DNA of 64,000 nucleotides from an uncultured Aquimarina sp. (GCF_947495315.1 NZ_CANLYD010000009.1:1-64000); one strand, 5' to 3'. Shown: positions 18,961 to 28,485, counted from the stretch's first letter. Notes: generated by a model from the letters alone, not told the origin. Numbers and translations: made by a program.

Positions 18961-20118
18961 TTAATCAACTATAAGTTTTGAAGGACGTTTGCCGCTGAAG
19001 AAATCTTTTATAATCTGACTAACCTCTTCTGGGGCTTCCATATGTGTGAAATGATTTGCATCTACAAATTTTACGTGGCCATCTGGAACTAGTGTAGCAG
19101 AATATGCATATTCTTCCTCTCTTTGTGCAGGGTCTTTAGAACCTTGAAGAAACAATATAGGCATATCCATATATTGTATTAAATTCTTCATTCTATAATC
19201 GAGTTCTTTATCAAAACTTGTATCATAAGTCTTGGCTACTGCCTCGGCTTGTCCTTCGGTTCCAAATTCTTTGTACAACCTGTCCATATGTTCAGGAGTT
19301 ATTTCAACAGATACCCAAGCAGAGTTATATGTTCCTGTTATCATTGCACCATCTTTATAGTTTTCTGAATGAGCCATCATTTCGTGGTCTGGTCTTGGAC
19401 GGCCGTGAGGTTTATCAAAAGATTGTTGCATTCTAATCCAATTGATTACCCTTTTATTTAAACCTTTTATTTCCATCATGTTGTCGGCAATACAGGTTCC
19501 ACGGTCGTGGGAAATCAGATTAAATCTATTGATACTCATTTTATCTAAAAGCTTAGCTAGACTTTTTGCAACACCTTGATGTGTTAAATCTTGCTTTAGA
19601 CTTTTGTCAGATTGTCCATAGGCCAATTGGTCTACTGAAATGGCATAATAGCCATCCTGAGCTAAAGAAGCCATCTGCTTATGAAATCCATGCCAAGTTT
19701 CAGGAAATCCATGAATCATTAGCACAGGTGTATCCGAAGGATTTCCGGCAGTAACAAAATGCCATACGGAACCTTCTACATCAACAAACCAATGAATTCC
19801 CATAACATTATCATCCAAAAACTCCAGTTCCCCGTGACTGTTAAAAGAACCTTTTGGCGGCGTTGCTGCTGGATATCGGTTTTTGTCCTTAGCAAAATTA
19901 GCTAAGTCGTAAGGCTCATAGCTGATGGGTTGGCCTGTTCCTACATTCATAAGGTCATCAGGATTTGTTATAAGTGTATTTTCCTTATCCTGTTCTTTTT
20001 CTTGTTTTTGTTCTTGTTTTTGTTCTTGAACACATGATGCAAAACTTATTAGCATCATAACTAAAAAAGGCAGTATTGCTTTTTTAACTGATTTTTTTAA
20101 ATTAATTGTAGTTTTCAT
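18961..20118 (-). CDS. Alpha/beta hydrolase, epoxide-hydrolase-like, lipoprotein copy
   Basis: The 385-aa product has a lipoprotein signal (SFASC) followed by a Gln/Glu/Lys-rich linker (QEQKQEQKQEKEQDKE). The alpha/beta hydrolase core then shows the HGFPE oxyanion motif, the nucleophile elbow SHDRGTC (Asp nucleophile, as in epoxide hydrolases and haloalkane dehalogenases), a GSKDP acid region and the catalytic His in ANHFTHMEAPEE. It is nearly identical over residues about 55-385 to the next gene at 20215-21339, a recent tandem duplicate, but here the protein should be membrane-anchored. Confidence 0.88.
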   Translation of the reverse strand: MKTTINLKKSVKKAILPFLVMMLISFASCVQEQKQEQKQEKEQDKENTLITNPDDLMNVGTGQPISYEPYDLANFAKDKNRYPAATPPKGSFNSHGELEFLDDNVMGIHWFVDVEGSVWHFVTAGNPSDTPVLMIHGFPETWHGFHKQMASLAQDGYYAISVDQLAYGQSDKSLKQDLTHQGVAKSLAKLLDKMSINRFNLISHDRGTCIADNMMEIKGLNKRVINWIRMQQSFDKPHGRPRPDHEMMAHSENYKDGAMITGTYNSAWVSVEITPEHMDRLYKEFGTEGQAEAVAKTYDTSFDKELDYRMKNLIQYMDMPILFLQGSKDPAQREEEYAYSATLVPDGHVKFVDANHFTHMEAPEEVSQIIKDFFSGKRPSKLIVD

Positions 20119-21230
20119 GCTGATTTAAGTTTGGTTATTCAAAGGATGAATAATATTTTTTTTATTGACTGCAAAGCGATATTTTTTTTGATAAATCATA
20201 CTAACAGTATTTAATTAATCAACAATAAGTTTTGGTGGACGTTTGCCGCTGAAGAAATCTTTTATAATCTGACTAACCTCTTCTGGAGCTTCCATATGTG
20301 TGAAATGATTTGCATCTACAAATTTCACATGACCATCTGGAATTAGTGTAGCAGAATATGCGTATTCTTCCTCTCTTTGTGCAGGGTCTTTAGAACCTTG
20401 AAGAAACAGTATAGGCATATCCATGTATTGTATTAAATTCTTCATTCTATAATCGAGTTCTTTATCAAAGCTTGTATCATAGGTCTTGGCTACTGCTTCG
20501 GCTTGTCCTTCGGTTCCAAATTCTTTGTACAACCTGTCCATATGTTCAGGGGTTATTTCAACAGATACCCAAGCAGAGTTATATGTTCCTGTTATCATTG
20601 CACCATCTTTATAGTTTTCTGAATGAGCCATCATTTCGTGGTTTGGTCTTGGACGGCCGTGAGGTTTATCAAAAGATTGTTGCATTCTAATCCAATTGAT
20701 TACCCTTTTATTTAAACCTTTTATTTCCATCATATTGTCAGCAATACAAGTTCCACGGTCGTGGGAAATCAGATTAAATCTATTGATACTCATTTTATCT
20801 AAAAGCTTAGCTAGACTTTTTGCAACACCTTGATGTGTTAAATCTTGCTTTAGACTTTTGTCAGATTGTCCATAGGCCAATTGGTCCACAGAAATGGCAT
20901 AATAGCCTTCTTGAGCTAGAGAAGCCATTTGTTTGTGGAAACCATGCCAAGTTTCAGGAAAGCCATGAATCATTAAAACGGGTATTCCAGAAGGATTGCC
21001 AGCAGTGACAAAATGCCAAACCGAACCTTCAACTTCAACAAACCAATGGATTCCTATAACGTTGTCATCCAAAAATTCTAGCTCGCCGTGGCGGTTAAAA
21101 GAGCCTTTAGGTGTTGTAGCTGCTGGATAACGATTTTTGTCCTTAGCAAAATTAGCTAAGTCGTAGGGCTCGTAACTGATAGGTTGGCTTGTTCCTACAT
21201 TCATAAGGTTATCAGGATTTGTTATAAGAG
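18961..21230 (-). repeat. Tandem duplication of the alpha/beta hydrolase gene
   Basis: The segments at about 18961-19985 and 20216-21230 are direct repeats. Over 19441-19630 versus 20696-20885 I see only about three differences, whereas over 19631-19830 versus 20886-21085 differences are frequent and mostly at third codon positions. The uneven divergence shows partial homogenisation. Confidence 0.85.
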
Positions 21231-21339
21231 ATGCCTGGTCTTGTTCTTGAGCAAATACCGGAAAACTTAGTAGTGTCATAAATGAAATAAGCAAGATTGC
21301 TTTTTCAATAGAGAAGTTTAAATTAAGTGTGATTTTCAT
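20215..21339 (-). CDS. Alpha/beta hydrolase, epoxide-hydrolase-like, secreted copy
   Basis: A 374-aa tandem paralogue of the preceding hydrolase with the same catalytic motifs (HGFPE, SHDRGTC, ANHFTHMEAPEE). The N-terminus differs: a type I signal peptide ending VFAQEQDQ, with no lipobox cysteine, so it should be a soluble periplasmic enzyme. At nucleotide level the C-terminal part of the two genes is almost the same, while the N-terminal part carries many silent changes, which suggests gene conversion. It is separated from the lipoprotein copy by 96 nt and is the first gene of this series. Confidence 0.88.
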   Translation of the reverse strand: MKITLNLNFSIEKAILLISFMTLLSFPVFAQEQDQASLITNPDNLMNVGTSQPISYEPYDLANFAKDKNRYPAATTPKGSFNRHGELEFLDDNVIGIHWFVEVEGSVWHFVTAGNPSGIPVLMIHGFPETWHGFHKQMASLAQEGYYAISVDQLAYGQSDKSLKQDLTHQGVAKSLAKLLDKMSINRFNLISHDRGTCIADNMMEIKGLNKRVINWIRMQQSFDKPHGRPRPNHEMMAHSENYKDGAMITGTYNSAWVSVEITPEHMDRLYKEFGTEGQAEAVAKTYDTSFDKELDYRMKNLIQYMDMPILFLQGSKDPAQREEEYAYSATLIPDGHVKFVDANHFTHMEAPEEVSQIIKDFFSGKRPPKLIVD

Positions 21340-21555
21340 TTTGATATAAGATTAATTGTGTGATTTGAAATGTGTTTTACGCGTAAACTCTTAATCATTT
21401 CATAACAAACTTATATTTAATATAAATCTCGTAAAAGGTGAAAAGTAGCTATTCGATGGTAAGAATGAGATTGATGAGAAAATAGTGGAAATAGCGGATG
21501 GTTTCTTTATAGGAAATAAAAAAATAACTACTTATTTATAAAGCTTTTACGAGTT

Positions 21556-22629
21556 TTAAACTAAAGTGTATATCGTCACTTCTTCCTGCTTTCCTTTAAG
21601 TAAAACACTGCCCAATGTTTTAGGCTTCAGTAAATATTCAGTGTTCATGTCTAAGATTAATTTATCTGAAAGTAATAAGAATACATTATAGGTATTGCAT
21701 TGTGCCTGAATTCTTGCTGAGGTATTAATGATATCCCCGTGGTAGGCTAATTCTTTTTTGACAAAACCAACTTCTGCAACCATAATAGGTCCTCCATGAA
21801 GACCTGCTTTGAACTCAGGATAAACCTCATATTTTCCATAATAATAATCTTTTCTAGATTTCTGTTGTTCTTTGAAATCATAAAAAAGCTTAATACAATT
21901 ATTATTTTTTACTCCCTTAGCATATGGCCAAGTTAAAACGGCTTCATCACCTACATACTGATATATCTCGGCTTCGTACTTGGACACGACCATATTTAGG
22001 TCATAGAAACAATCTTGAATAAATTGGCTATACTTTAGATGTCCTAACTTCTCAGCTATAGTAGTCGAATCCTTTAGGTCCAAAAACATAAATATTCTTT
22101 CCTCTTCTTTTGGTATCCTATATCTACCCCTTAATATCTTCAGGAATACACCTTTGCCAAACCTCTCGGCCGCAATTTTCATTAATAGAAAAAAGAAAGA
22201 ACAAAAAGCGATATAAAGTAAGATAGATAAAAATCGCTCATCTTTCAACCACCAAAACCAGCCTTTTTCAAAATTTAATTTAATCCCATTAGCTTCAGCG
22301 ACTTTTTGAGAAAATCTCAAAAGTAAAATTGTAATGATAAAATAAATCAGTGCTCTTAAAATAAGATTAGCTCCTAAGCTTAAACTCTTAGATAGGTGTT
22401 TATCAAAAAAGAAATCTATTGTAGCGTATACTATACCAAGTATCACTCCTACTGCAGTCAAAGCGATTAAATTTTGATAAACTAAAGATTTAACACTTAC
22501 GCTTGTTGTAATTTCAGGTATACGATTAATACCAAGGTATCTAAAAACAGCAAAGAAAGCCAAACACAACCCCCAAAACATAACTGAGTACGCTAATTGT
22601 TTTAAATAAGTCTTTACGTGTGTGTTCAT
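21556..22629 (-). CDS. Membrane class III adenylate/guanylate cyclase
   Basis: The product has 357 aa: four membrane helices in residues about 15-165, then a class III cyclase catalytic domain. The metal-binding Asp residues lie in FLDLKDST and YVGDEAV. The Asn/Arg transition-state pair is in INTSARIQAQ, preceded by LAYHGD. All the residues needed for catalysis appear present. It should make cAMP (or cGMP) in response to a membrane signal. A Crp/Fnr regulator lies at 24540, but that family in Bacteroidota often lacks a cAMP site, so a direct link is only a guess. The Pycsar-type TM protein at 14327 is another potential receiver. Confidence 0.88.
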   Translation of the reverse strand: MNTHVKTYLKQLAYSVMFWGLCLAFFAVFRYLGINRIPEITTSVSVKSLVYQNLIALTAVGVILGIVYATIDFFFDKHLSKSLSLGANLILRALIYFIITILLLRFSQKVAEANGIKLNFEKGWFWWLKDERFLSILLYIAFCSFFFLLMKIAAERFGKGVFLKILRGRYRIPKEEERIFMFLDLKDSTTIAEKLGHLKYSQFIQDCFYDLNMVVSKYEAEIYQYVGDEAVLTWPYAKGVKNNNCIKLFYDFKEQQKSRKDYYYGKYEVYPEFKAGLHGGPIMVAEVGFVKKELAYHGDIINTSARIQAQCNTYNVFLLLSDKLILDMNTEYLLKPKTLGSVLLKGKQEEVTIYTLV

Positions 22630-22658
22630 TATAATATGAAATAATGATTGAATTACTT

Positions 22659-23450
22659 TTAATCGGACTTCAGCAATTGTTCAATTTCTTCTTTTGAAAT
22701 GTTCACCTTAATGGGCTTTACTTTATTACCTGAAAGGTAAATCCCGCTTCCAATATTATTCGTGTTAAATGCACCTTTATAAAGGTTGTCTGCACCATAT
22801 TGAGGTGTTTTAAAAAATAAATTCCTAATGGGCTTGAGTAAAAGAGGCATACCACCTCCAGATGTCATTTTAGTTTTTATAGCTCCAGGATCAACGTTAA
22901 CAAATCGTATAGTTTTGAGTTGTTTACTTAAATTATTCATTAATGTAATTAGGATAAGCTTCGAATCTATATAGGAACCCAGGAGCTTGATGAATTTTTT
23001 AGGTTTTTTAAAGGCAGCAATATCAATAGTTTTTTTGTTATGCAATCCTGAGGTTACAGTACTTACAACAAATGCACTTTTTGACACCTCTAGCATTGGA
23101 AGTAGAGCCTTAGTAAGCAAATACGGACTGATAGCGTTTATTTCGAGCTGTAATTCGTTTCCATAATCAGAATAATAAAGCTTATCTAAAAGAACTCCTG
23201 CATTATTAAAAATACCATCTAATTCTCCCCAATTTGATTTAATTTCATTAGCTACGGTTTCTATTTGTTCACGTTTACTTAAGTCGGCAATAAATATATC
23301 AACCATACTTTCTTTTTGAAACAGTTTTTCAGTATCCACTTTTCTTTTTTGATTCCGAACGATTAGACCAATTCTATGTCCATTTAATAAGAGTTTTTTC
23401 GATAATTCTAAGCCCATTCCTGAGTGACCACCTGTGATGATTATATTCAT
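22659..23450 (-). CDS. Short-chain dehydrogenase/reductase (SDR)
   Basis: The 263-aa product is a classical SDR: nucleotide-binding TGGHSGMG (residues about 6-13), NNAGVL, the catalytic Ser in VVSTVTSG and a Y-x-x-x-K motif read as YIDSK. The C-terminal region with PGAIKTKMT is typical of the retinol-dehydrogenase-like subgroup. It sits between the cyclase and a divergently regulated AraC gene on the same strand. Substrate unknown. Confidence 0.9.
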   Translation of the reverse strand: MNIIITGGHSGMGLELSKKLLLNGHRIGLIVRNQKRKVDTEKLFQKESMVDIFIADLSKREQIETVANEIKSNWGELDGIFNNAGVLLDKLYYSDYGNELQLEINAISPYLLTKALLPMLEVSKSAFVVSTVTSGLHNKKTIDIAAFKKPKKFIKLLGSYIDSKLILITLMNNLSKQLKTIRFVNVDPGAIKTKMTSGGGMPLLLKPIRNLFFKTPQYGADNLYKGAFNTNNIGSGIYLSGNKVKPIKVNISKEEIEQLLKSD

Positions 23451-23553
23451 TAATTTAGGTTTTTTTTCAGTCTAAACTTAGCAAATCACTGAGCGCTTAA
23501 AAAGGTAAAAAGAATCTATTCTATGGTTAAAAAAGGCTTTATTTTGAAAATTG

Positions 23554-24432
23554 CTAACTTCTAATTTCCCTAAATTCTCTAAATTCACTAGGAGTGGCAC
23601 CGGTAATTTTTTTAAAGAACTTTAAAAAGTTGGTTGCCTCATTAAAACCACAGTCGTAAGCTATCTGCTTGATTGGGATGTTTGTCGCTACTAAACAACG
23701 TTTAGCTTCAAGTATAATATAGTTGCTAATGTATTCCTTAGCTGTCTTTTCCGTAAAAGTTCTACAGAGATTGTTCAATTGCTTTAAAGGAATATTTAAA
23801 AAAGCAGCGTAATTTTTAACCAATCGTGTATCCTTGTATTTTGAAGCAACGAGTGTTTGGAATTTTGCAAACTGACCATAATTCCCAAAATAAGATTTCA
23901 ATGCATGACTTGTATGCAATTGTGCCTTTAATAAGAACACCGTTAATATAGATGCAACGATATCTTCTTTCATAGCACCTAGTTCCAAAGAAAGCTCTCT
24001 TTTAAGTAAACTTATAAATAAATTAATGTCCCCAAAATCTTTGAAAAACGATGGATTTAAATGATAGTTTGATAAAAAACTTATTTTAGCGAAAGCGGAT
24101 AGGGATACATGTCGAAGTAGAAAATCTTCTGAAAAAATTAATACATACCCTTTGTAGGTAGGGGATTTGTCAAATTTATGTATTTGCTCTTTTGATATAA
24201 AAAGGCAATCCCCTTCAACCATATCATACTTGATGAAATCTACTTGATGGGTCATTTCACCTTGGGTCATTAACAACAATGTAAAGAAATTTATACGATG
24301 GGAAGCAAAGGGGTTTTTATTGGATGAAGATTTCAAAGTAAAAACATCTTCCATTTTGAACAGTTGGAAACCAAAACCTTTTTTAGGTTCATCACATTCA
24401 AAGAGTGTATGTATAAATTCATCTTTTTCCAT
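23554..24432 (-). CDS. AraC family transcriptional regulator with cupin sensor
   Basis: From ATG 24432 the product is 292 aa. Residues about 25-105 form an AraC_binding cupin-like domain (SHRINFFTLLLMTQGEMTHQ, GDCLFISKEQIHKF). Residues about 190-290 are the double helix-turn-helix with IKQIAYDCGFNEATNFLKFFK and TPSEFREF. It probably controls the downstream SDR. It is divergent from the Crp/Fnr gene at 24540, and the 107-bp interval should hold both promoters. Confidence 0.9.
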   Translation of the reverse strand: MEKDEFIHTLFECDEPKKGFGFQLFKMEDVFTLKSSSNKNPFASHRINFFTLLLMTQGEMTHQVDFIKYDMVEGDCLFISKEQIHKFDKSPTYKGYVLIFSEDFLLRHVSLSAFAKISFLSNYHLNPSFFKDFGDINLFISLLKRELSLELGAMKEDIVASILTVFLLKAQLHTSHALKSYFGNYGQFAKFQTLVASKYKDTRLVKNYAAFLNIPLKQLNNLCRTFTEKTAKEYISNYIILEAKRCLVATNIPIKQIAYDCGFNEATNFLKFFKKITGATPSEFREFREIRS

Positions 24433-24539
24433 TGCTATCAAATTTATTTATATTGGTTTTGTTTTTCATTGAATTAATTCAATAAAAAACAATAAAGTTA
24501 TTTGTTATTTATAGTATTTTAGTACGACTACAGACAATA

Positions 24540-25133
24540 ATGGAAGATTCAATTGAACTATTTAAAAATGAAATTTATAACTATACTGATGCGTCTTTTG
24601 AAGAAGAATGGAGCACTTTTAAGCTTGGTTTAAAAAGTGTAAGCTATAAAAAGGGTGACGTTATTTTTCCACGCTCAAAAGTGTGTACTGAGATGCTTTA
24701 TATTACTGAAGGCATAGTGGTTACCGAATATTTTAATAAAAATGAACAAACTATTACACGGTTTTTTAGACCTAAAAATCTTTGCAGTAATATTTCGAGT
24801 TTTTTAACTAATGAAGTTGTAAATGATTTGGTTTCTGCTGTGACGGATGTAAAGGGTGTTATGATACCGCAGAGTTTATTTAATGAAAGTTATTTGTATT
24901 CTAATGGTATTGGACTTTATTTTCGAAAACGGTTGATGGAAAACTTATTAGAGGATAAAATGTTTATCTCTATTAAAGCTATGGGAATTGATACCAAACT
25001 CGATTTTCTTTATAGCAAATATCCTGAAATCATTAAGCAGGTATCTTGGAGAAAAATCGCAAATTTTCTTGGGGTGACTCCTGAATGGCTCAGTAAAACA
25101 TTGAAAAAAAGGACACTAGAAAGCCTTCAATAA
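24540..25133 (+). CDS. Crp/Fnr family transcriptional regulator
   Basis: A 197-aa protein with a cyclic-nucleotide-binding-like beta-roll (residues about 30-130: KKGDVIFPRSKVCTEMLYI, TEGIVVTEYF) and a C-terminal winged helix (VSWRKIANFLGVTPEWLSKT). The phosphate-binding cassette of true CRP is not evident, as is usual for this Bacteroidota subgroup, so the ligand is unclear. The gene converges with the eight-gene operon that ends at 25178. Confidence 0.85.
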   Translation: MEDSIELFKNEIYNYTDASFEEEWSTFKLGLKSVSYKKGDVIFPRSKVCTEMLYITEGIVVTEYFNKNEQTITRFFRPKNLCSNISSFLTNEVVNDLVSAVTDVKGVMIPQSLFNESYLYSNGIGLYFRKRLMENLLEDKMFISIKAMGIDTKLDFLYSKYPEIIKQVSWRKIANFLGVTPEWLSKTLKKRTLESLQ

Positions 25134-25169
25134 AATTGTTTGGAATAATAAACAAATCAAAGGCTTTCT
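25118..25169. terminator. Inverted repeat between convergent genes
   Basis: AGAAAGCCTT (25118-25127, inside the end of the Crp/Fnr gene) pairs with AAGGCTTTCT (25160-25169) around a 32-nt AT-rich spacer. Its placement between convergent genes suggests a bidirectional terminator. The long loop makes this uncertain. Confidence 0.4.
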
Positions 25170-25177
25170 GGTCTGAT

Positions 25178-25624
25178 TCATTTTTTATTGCTTTTAAAAT
25201 GAGCATAAAAACTTAGTACAATTGCTAAGCCAGAAACTATAGTCATTACCGTACCTGGAACAAAATTTACATATCCACCTAAATCCATAAATAGGAAATA
25301 ACCCAAATCGACCAAGCCACCAGTAATGGCTGCTAAAAAGATTGCATTTTTATTGCCCTTCCAAATAAAGAAAGCACTTATCAAAGTAACAATACCAACC
25401 CAAAAAAGATTAAAACCGTGTTGCCCGATAAGCGCGCCTGCAGCTTCAGGGTAATCCATTTGAAGTGTCTCTGGGCTAATGGCATCTGCAATACCAGCGA
25501 TTGATGAAGAAATATCCCCTGATAAGGTAAAATTCATTGTTAGTACCCCAGCTAAAATGTGAACAAGACCCCAGACAATCCATAATACTGCTGAAATTTT
25601 AAAAAGCAGTTTTAGAGCTTTCAT
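25178..25624 (-). CDS. Four-helix membrane protein of unknown function
   Basis: The 148-aa product has four hydrophobic helices (about 8-30, 68-90, 92-112, 120-142) and an extracytoplasmic loop after the first helix. I do not recognise the family; the layout is DoxX- or DUF-like small membrane protein. It is the last gene of the minus-strand operon that starts at 32192, 17 nt after the MscS channel gene. Confidence 0.7.
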   Translation of the reverse strand: MKALKLLFKISAVLWIVWGLVHILAGVLTMNFTLSGDISSSIAGIADAISPETLQMDYPEAAGALIGQHGFNLFWVGIVTLISAFFIWKGNKNAIFLAAITGGLVDLGYFLFMDLGGYVNFVPGTVMTIVSGLAIVLSFYAHFKSNKK

Positions 25625-25641
25625 AATTTTATATTTAAAGG

Positions 25642-26688
25642 TTATTTATTAAAGTTTTGAATTCTAATATTGGATAAAGTTTTAGGATGAGTTTTTTGAA
25701 TGTAATCAATCAATTGTTCCCGTACTTGACAGCGCAGGTTCCAAGAATCTGATGAATCCTTAGCGCTAAATGACGTTCTTATTTCCATGGCTTGTTTATC
25801 GATATTAGTAACTACCAAGGTTGCTGCATTTTTATCCCATAAAGGATTTTCGTTTAATACCTCGTTAAGTTTTGTACGCAATTCAGAAACCGGAAATGCA
25901 TAATCAACATAAAAATAGACTGTTCCGATAAGCTCGTTAGATTTATAGGTGCGGTTAACAAAAGAATTATCATTAAAGAAACTCATAGGTAATATAAGTC
26001 TACGATAATCCCATACTTTCACAATGACGCTGGTTAAGGTAATATCTTCTACAATACCATACTCTCCTTCAATGACCACTTCATCATTAATCTTTATGGT
26101 ATCTGAAAAGGCTATTTGAAATCCTGTTATTAAATTTCCTATTGGTTTTTGGGCGGCTATTCCAATTACAATTCCAGCAATTCCTGCAGAAGCAAAAATG
26201 GTGTTTCCTATTGCTCTTGCTGCGGGTATGTTATATAATACCATTGCTAAACCAATGACAATAATAATAGCATAAGCTACGCGCTTAAGGTATTTAAATT
26301 GGGTAATTGTGTTTCTGTCTTCAGCCTTGTTTTCATCTACTTGAAACTTATCCTTTAATATGTTTTCAACAGCTTCCGCTAAAGAAAGCAAAACCCAGAT
26401 AAAATTTAAAATAATAAACGTCTCTAACAATTTCTGCCAAAAAGTACTGGCATCAATAATTGACAAAGAACCATATAAAAAGAGAAGGGGTAAGAGTAAT
26501 TTAGTAGGCTTTTTTAAGTACTTAATAAGTTGCTCTTTTATAGTGGTAGGAAATTTTTTTTGATTTATGGATACTACTTTAAATAGTAGCCAGTATGCAA
26601 TTATCCCAGAAAGTATTGCTATAACCATTATAATAGCCTGAAAAAGTTCTTTATTAATGTCTTGAAGTTCTGAGAGTATAGTATCCAT
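25642..26688 (-). CDS. MscS-type mechanosensitive channel
   Basis: I start at ATG 26688 (348 aa); the longer frame begins at a TTG inside the upstream gene. Four to five membrane helices are followed by the pore helix and beta-domain signature: GNTIFASAGIAGIVIGIAAQ, the KPIGNLITGFQIAFSD segment, then DEVVIEGEYGIVEDITLTS and LILPMSFFND. This is a textbook MscS middle region with a modest C-terminal domain. It releases osmolytes on membrane tension, and its presence in the operon suggests envelope or osmotic stress coupling. Confidence 0.92.
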   Translation of the reverse strand: MDTILSELQDINKELFQAIIMVIAILSGIIAYWLLFKVVSINQKKFPTTIKEQLIKYLKKPTKLLLPLLFLYGSLSIIDASTFWQKLLETFIILNFIWVLLSLAEAVENILKDKFQVDENKAEDRNTITQFKYLKRVAYAIIIVIGLAMVLYNIPAARAIGNTIFASAGIAGIVIGIAAQKPIGNLITGFQIAFSDTIKINDEVVIEGEYGIVEDITLTSVIVKVWDYRRLILPMSFFNDNSFVNRTYKSNELIGTVYFYVDYAFPVSELRTKLNEVLNENPLWDKNAATLVVTNIDKQAMEIRTSFSAKDSSDSWNLRCQVREQLIDYIQKTHPKTLSNIRIQNFNK

Positions 26689-26704
26689 ATTTGAGTTAAA
26701 ACTT

Positions 26705-27463
26705 TTATTCAAAATTTGCTCTGACGCCTATTGAGGTAAATTGTTGGTTATTATCTAAGCTCTCTAAGCTTACATTTTCATAGTTATAACGGTAATCAGC
26801 TGTTAGTGAAAAAACTGTAGTAATTTTAAATTCTAGGCTCGCGTATAGTTTAAAAATATAGTCTGTGCTCTCTCTAGTAGATTGTAAAAACCATCCATCG
26901 GTTTTCAATAGTATTTTATCTTTTAAAATTTGAGTGCTTCCGTTATAATGTAAAACCAATCGCACCATATTTCTTTGATTTCCGATGCGATTACTATTAA
27001 CAAATATGGATTCTGTATATCTATTTCGGTAATATATAGATGCAAAAGCAAATAGTAGTTTATTCCCATTTTTGAATGTAGGTTTATAGGTTAAACCACC
27101 TCCATAGCCTAGACGAAATTCCAGCTCATAACCTAAATTAGTTTGTACATCAGTAACTAAAAATGGATACCATTTTTTCTGCCCATTGATATAAAATTTA
27201 TAAAGTACTAAGGCGTCCCAATTTCGATTCAATACTTCGTCATCAGAATCACTAAACAGAAATCGAAATTTATTCTCTAAGCTCCAAGAAGTTTTTTCAA
27301 AAGTTGGATTAAACTCAAATTGAAATGTGCGTTGAAATTCTATTCCATCCGTAAAGCTTCCGGATAAGTTGAAATCTCCTTTAAACTGTAACGTATCTTT
27401 TTGAACTGTTTGACTATAGGTGTTAATCGAACTAAGTATTATGAGAAATAGGATTTTACGCAT
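26705..27463 (-). CDS. DUF481-like outer-membrane beta-barrel protein
   Basis: A 252-aa protein with a signal peptide (cleaved near NTYSQ) followed by alternating beta-strands rich in aromatic residues, including FNLSGSFTDGIEFQRTFQF, WYPFLVTDVQTNLGYELEFR and RLGYGGGLTYKP, ending in ...VRANFE. The pattern fits DUF481 (YdiY-like) salt-induced outer-membrane proteins. The MscS gene follows 16 nt later on the same transcript, which makes an osmotic-stress pairing plausible. Confidence 0.75.
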   Translation of the reverse strand: MRKILFLIILSSINTYSQTVQKDTLQFKGDFNLSGSFTDGIEFQRTFQFEFNPTFEKTSWSLENKFRFLFSDSDDEVLNRNWDALVLYKFYINGQKKWYPFLVTDVQTNLGYELEFRLGYGGGLTYKPTFKNGNKLLFAFASIYYRNRYTESIFVNSNRIGNQRNMVRLVLHYNGSTQILKDKILLKTDGWFLQSTRESTDYIFKLYASLEFKITTVFSLTADYRYNYENVSLESLDNNQQFTSIGVRANFE

Positions 27464-27469
27464 TCACTA

Positions 27470-28480
27470 TTATTTTGAATTTATTAGCGGTACTACTTCT
27501 TTACCAATTAGTTCAATGGATTTTTTCATTTGTTCATGCGATAAGCCTACATCCATTTGAAAATTAAACCTGGAAATACCTCCTAAAGCTTTACTGTGTC
27601 TAATTATTTTTTTGGCAACTTCTTCAGGGTTTCCAATAACAATTGCTCCTTGTTCATCTATCTGTTTTTCAAATTGCTCACGAGTTGGTGCCACCCAACC
27701 TCGTTCTTTGTTCATTGAGGCAATCACTTCGATATAGCGTGGATAAAAATCAGTAATCGCTTCTTCTCTAGAATTGGCAACATAACCAAAAGAATGCAAT
27801 CCGACTTTTAATTCTTCAGGTGAAAAACCAGCTTCTTCTCCCATCTTTCGGTAAAGTTCCACTAAAGGTGCAAACTTGTGAGTTTGCCCTCCAATAACTG
27901 CAACCATTAAGGGTAAGCCTAATTTACCAGCTCTTGCAAAAGACGCAGCAGTACCTCCAACGCCTAACCAAATGGGTATTTTTTTTTGGATAGGTCTTGG
28001 ATATATGGCTTGTTCGCGAAGTGGCGGACGAAAAAGTCCAGACCAATTCACTATTTCATTATCTCTAATTTTTAAAAGAAGTTCTAATTTTTCAGAAAAA
28101 ATAGCATCGTAATCATTCAAATTATAACCGAAAAGCGGAAATGAATCTACAAATGAACCTCTACCTGCAACAATTTCTGCTCTTCCATTAGAAATCAAAT
28201 CGATAGTGGAAAAATTCTGAAATACACGAACAGGGTCTGAGGTACTTAATACAGTTACAGCGCTAGTTAGTCTTATGTTTTTTGTGCGTGCAGCTGCTGC
28301 TGCTAAAATTGTGGTTGGTGCGGCATCTAAAAATTCCTTTCGGTAATGTTCTCCTATCCCAAAGGCATCCAGCCCAACTTGGTCCGCTAATTCTATGCGT
28401 TCTAACAGTTCTTGAATGGCTTTGACGCTATCTTCGTGTCCTTTTGGTGAGGCTGCAAAACTATCTATTCCTATTTCCAT
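27470..28480 (-). CDS. LLM class flavin-dependent monooxygenase
   Basis: The 336-aa product is a bacterial-luciferase-like TIM-barrel enzyme: GIGEHYRKEF near the N-terminus, AAARTKNIRLTSAVTVLSTSDPVRV, GRAEIVAGRGSF, and IPIWLGVGGTAASFARAGKLG. It should use reduced FMN (or F420) and oxygen to oxidise an unknown substrate. The flavin reductase just upstream (6 nt away) is the obvious supplier of reduced flavin, making a two-component monooxygenase. Confidence 0.92.
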   Translation of the reverse strand: MEIGIDSFAASPKGHEDSVKAIQELLERIELADQVGLDAFGIGEHYRKEFLDAAPTTILAAAAARTKNIRLTSAVTVLSTSDPVRVFQNFSTIDLISNGRAEIVAGRGSFVDSFPLFGYNLNDYDAIFSEKLELLLKIRDNEIVNWSGLFRPPLREQAIYPRPIQKKIPIWLGVGGTAASFARAGKLGLPLMVAVIGGQTHKFAPLVELYRKMGEEAGFSPEELKVGLHSFGYVANSREEAITDFYPRYIEVIASMNKERGWVAPTREQFEKQIDEQGAIVIGNPEEVAKKIIRHSKALGGISRFNFQMDVGLSHEQMKKSIELIGKEVVPLINSK

Positions 28481-28485
28481 AATAA

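Noticed and set aside
14327..22629. Pycsar-type TM protein plus nucleotide cyclase as a complete Pycsar defence system
   Set aside because: The cyclase is a membrane class III enzyme 7 kb away with unrelated genes between, so the usual two-gene arrangement is absent.
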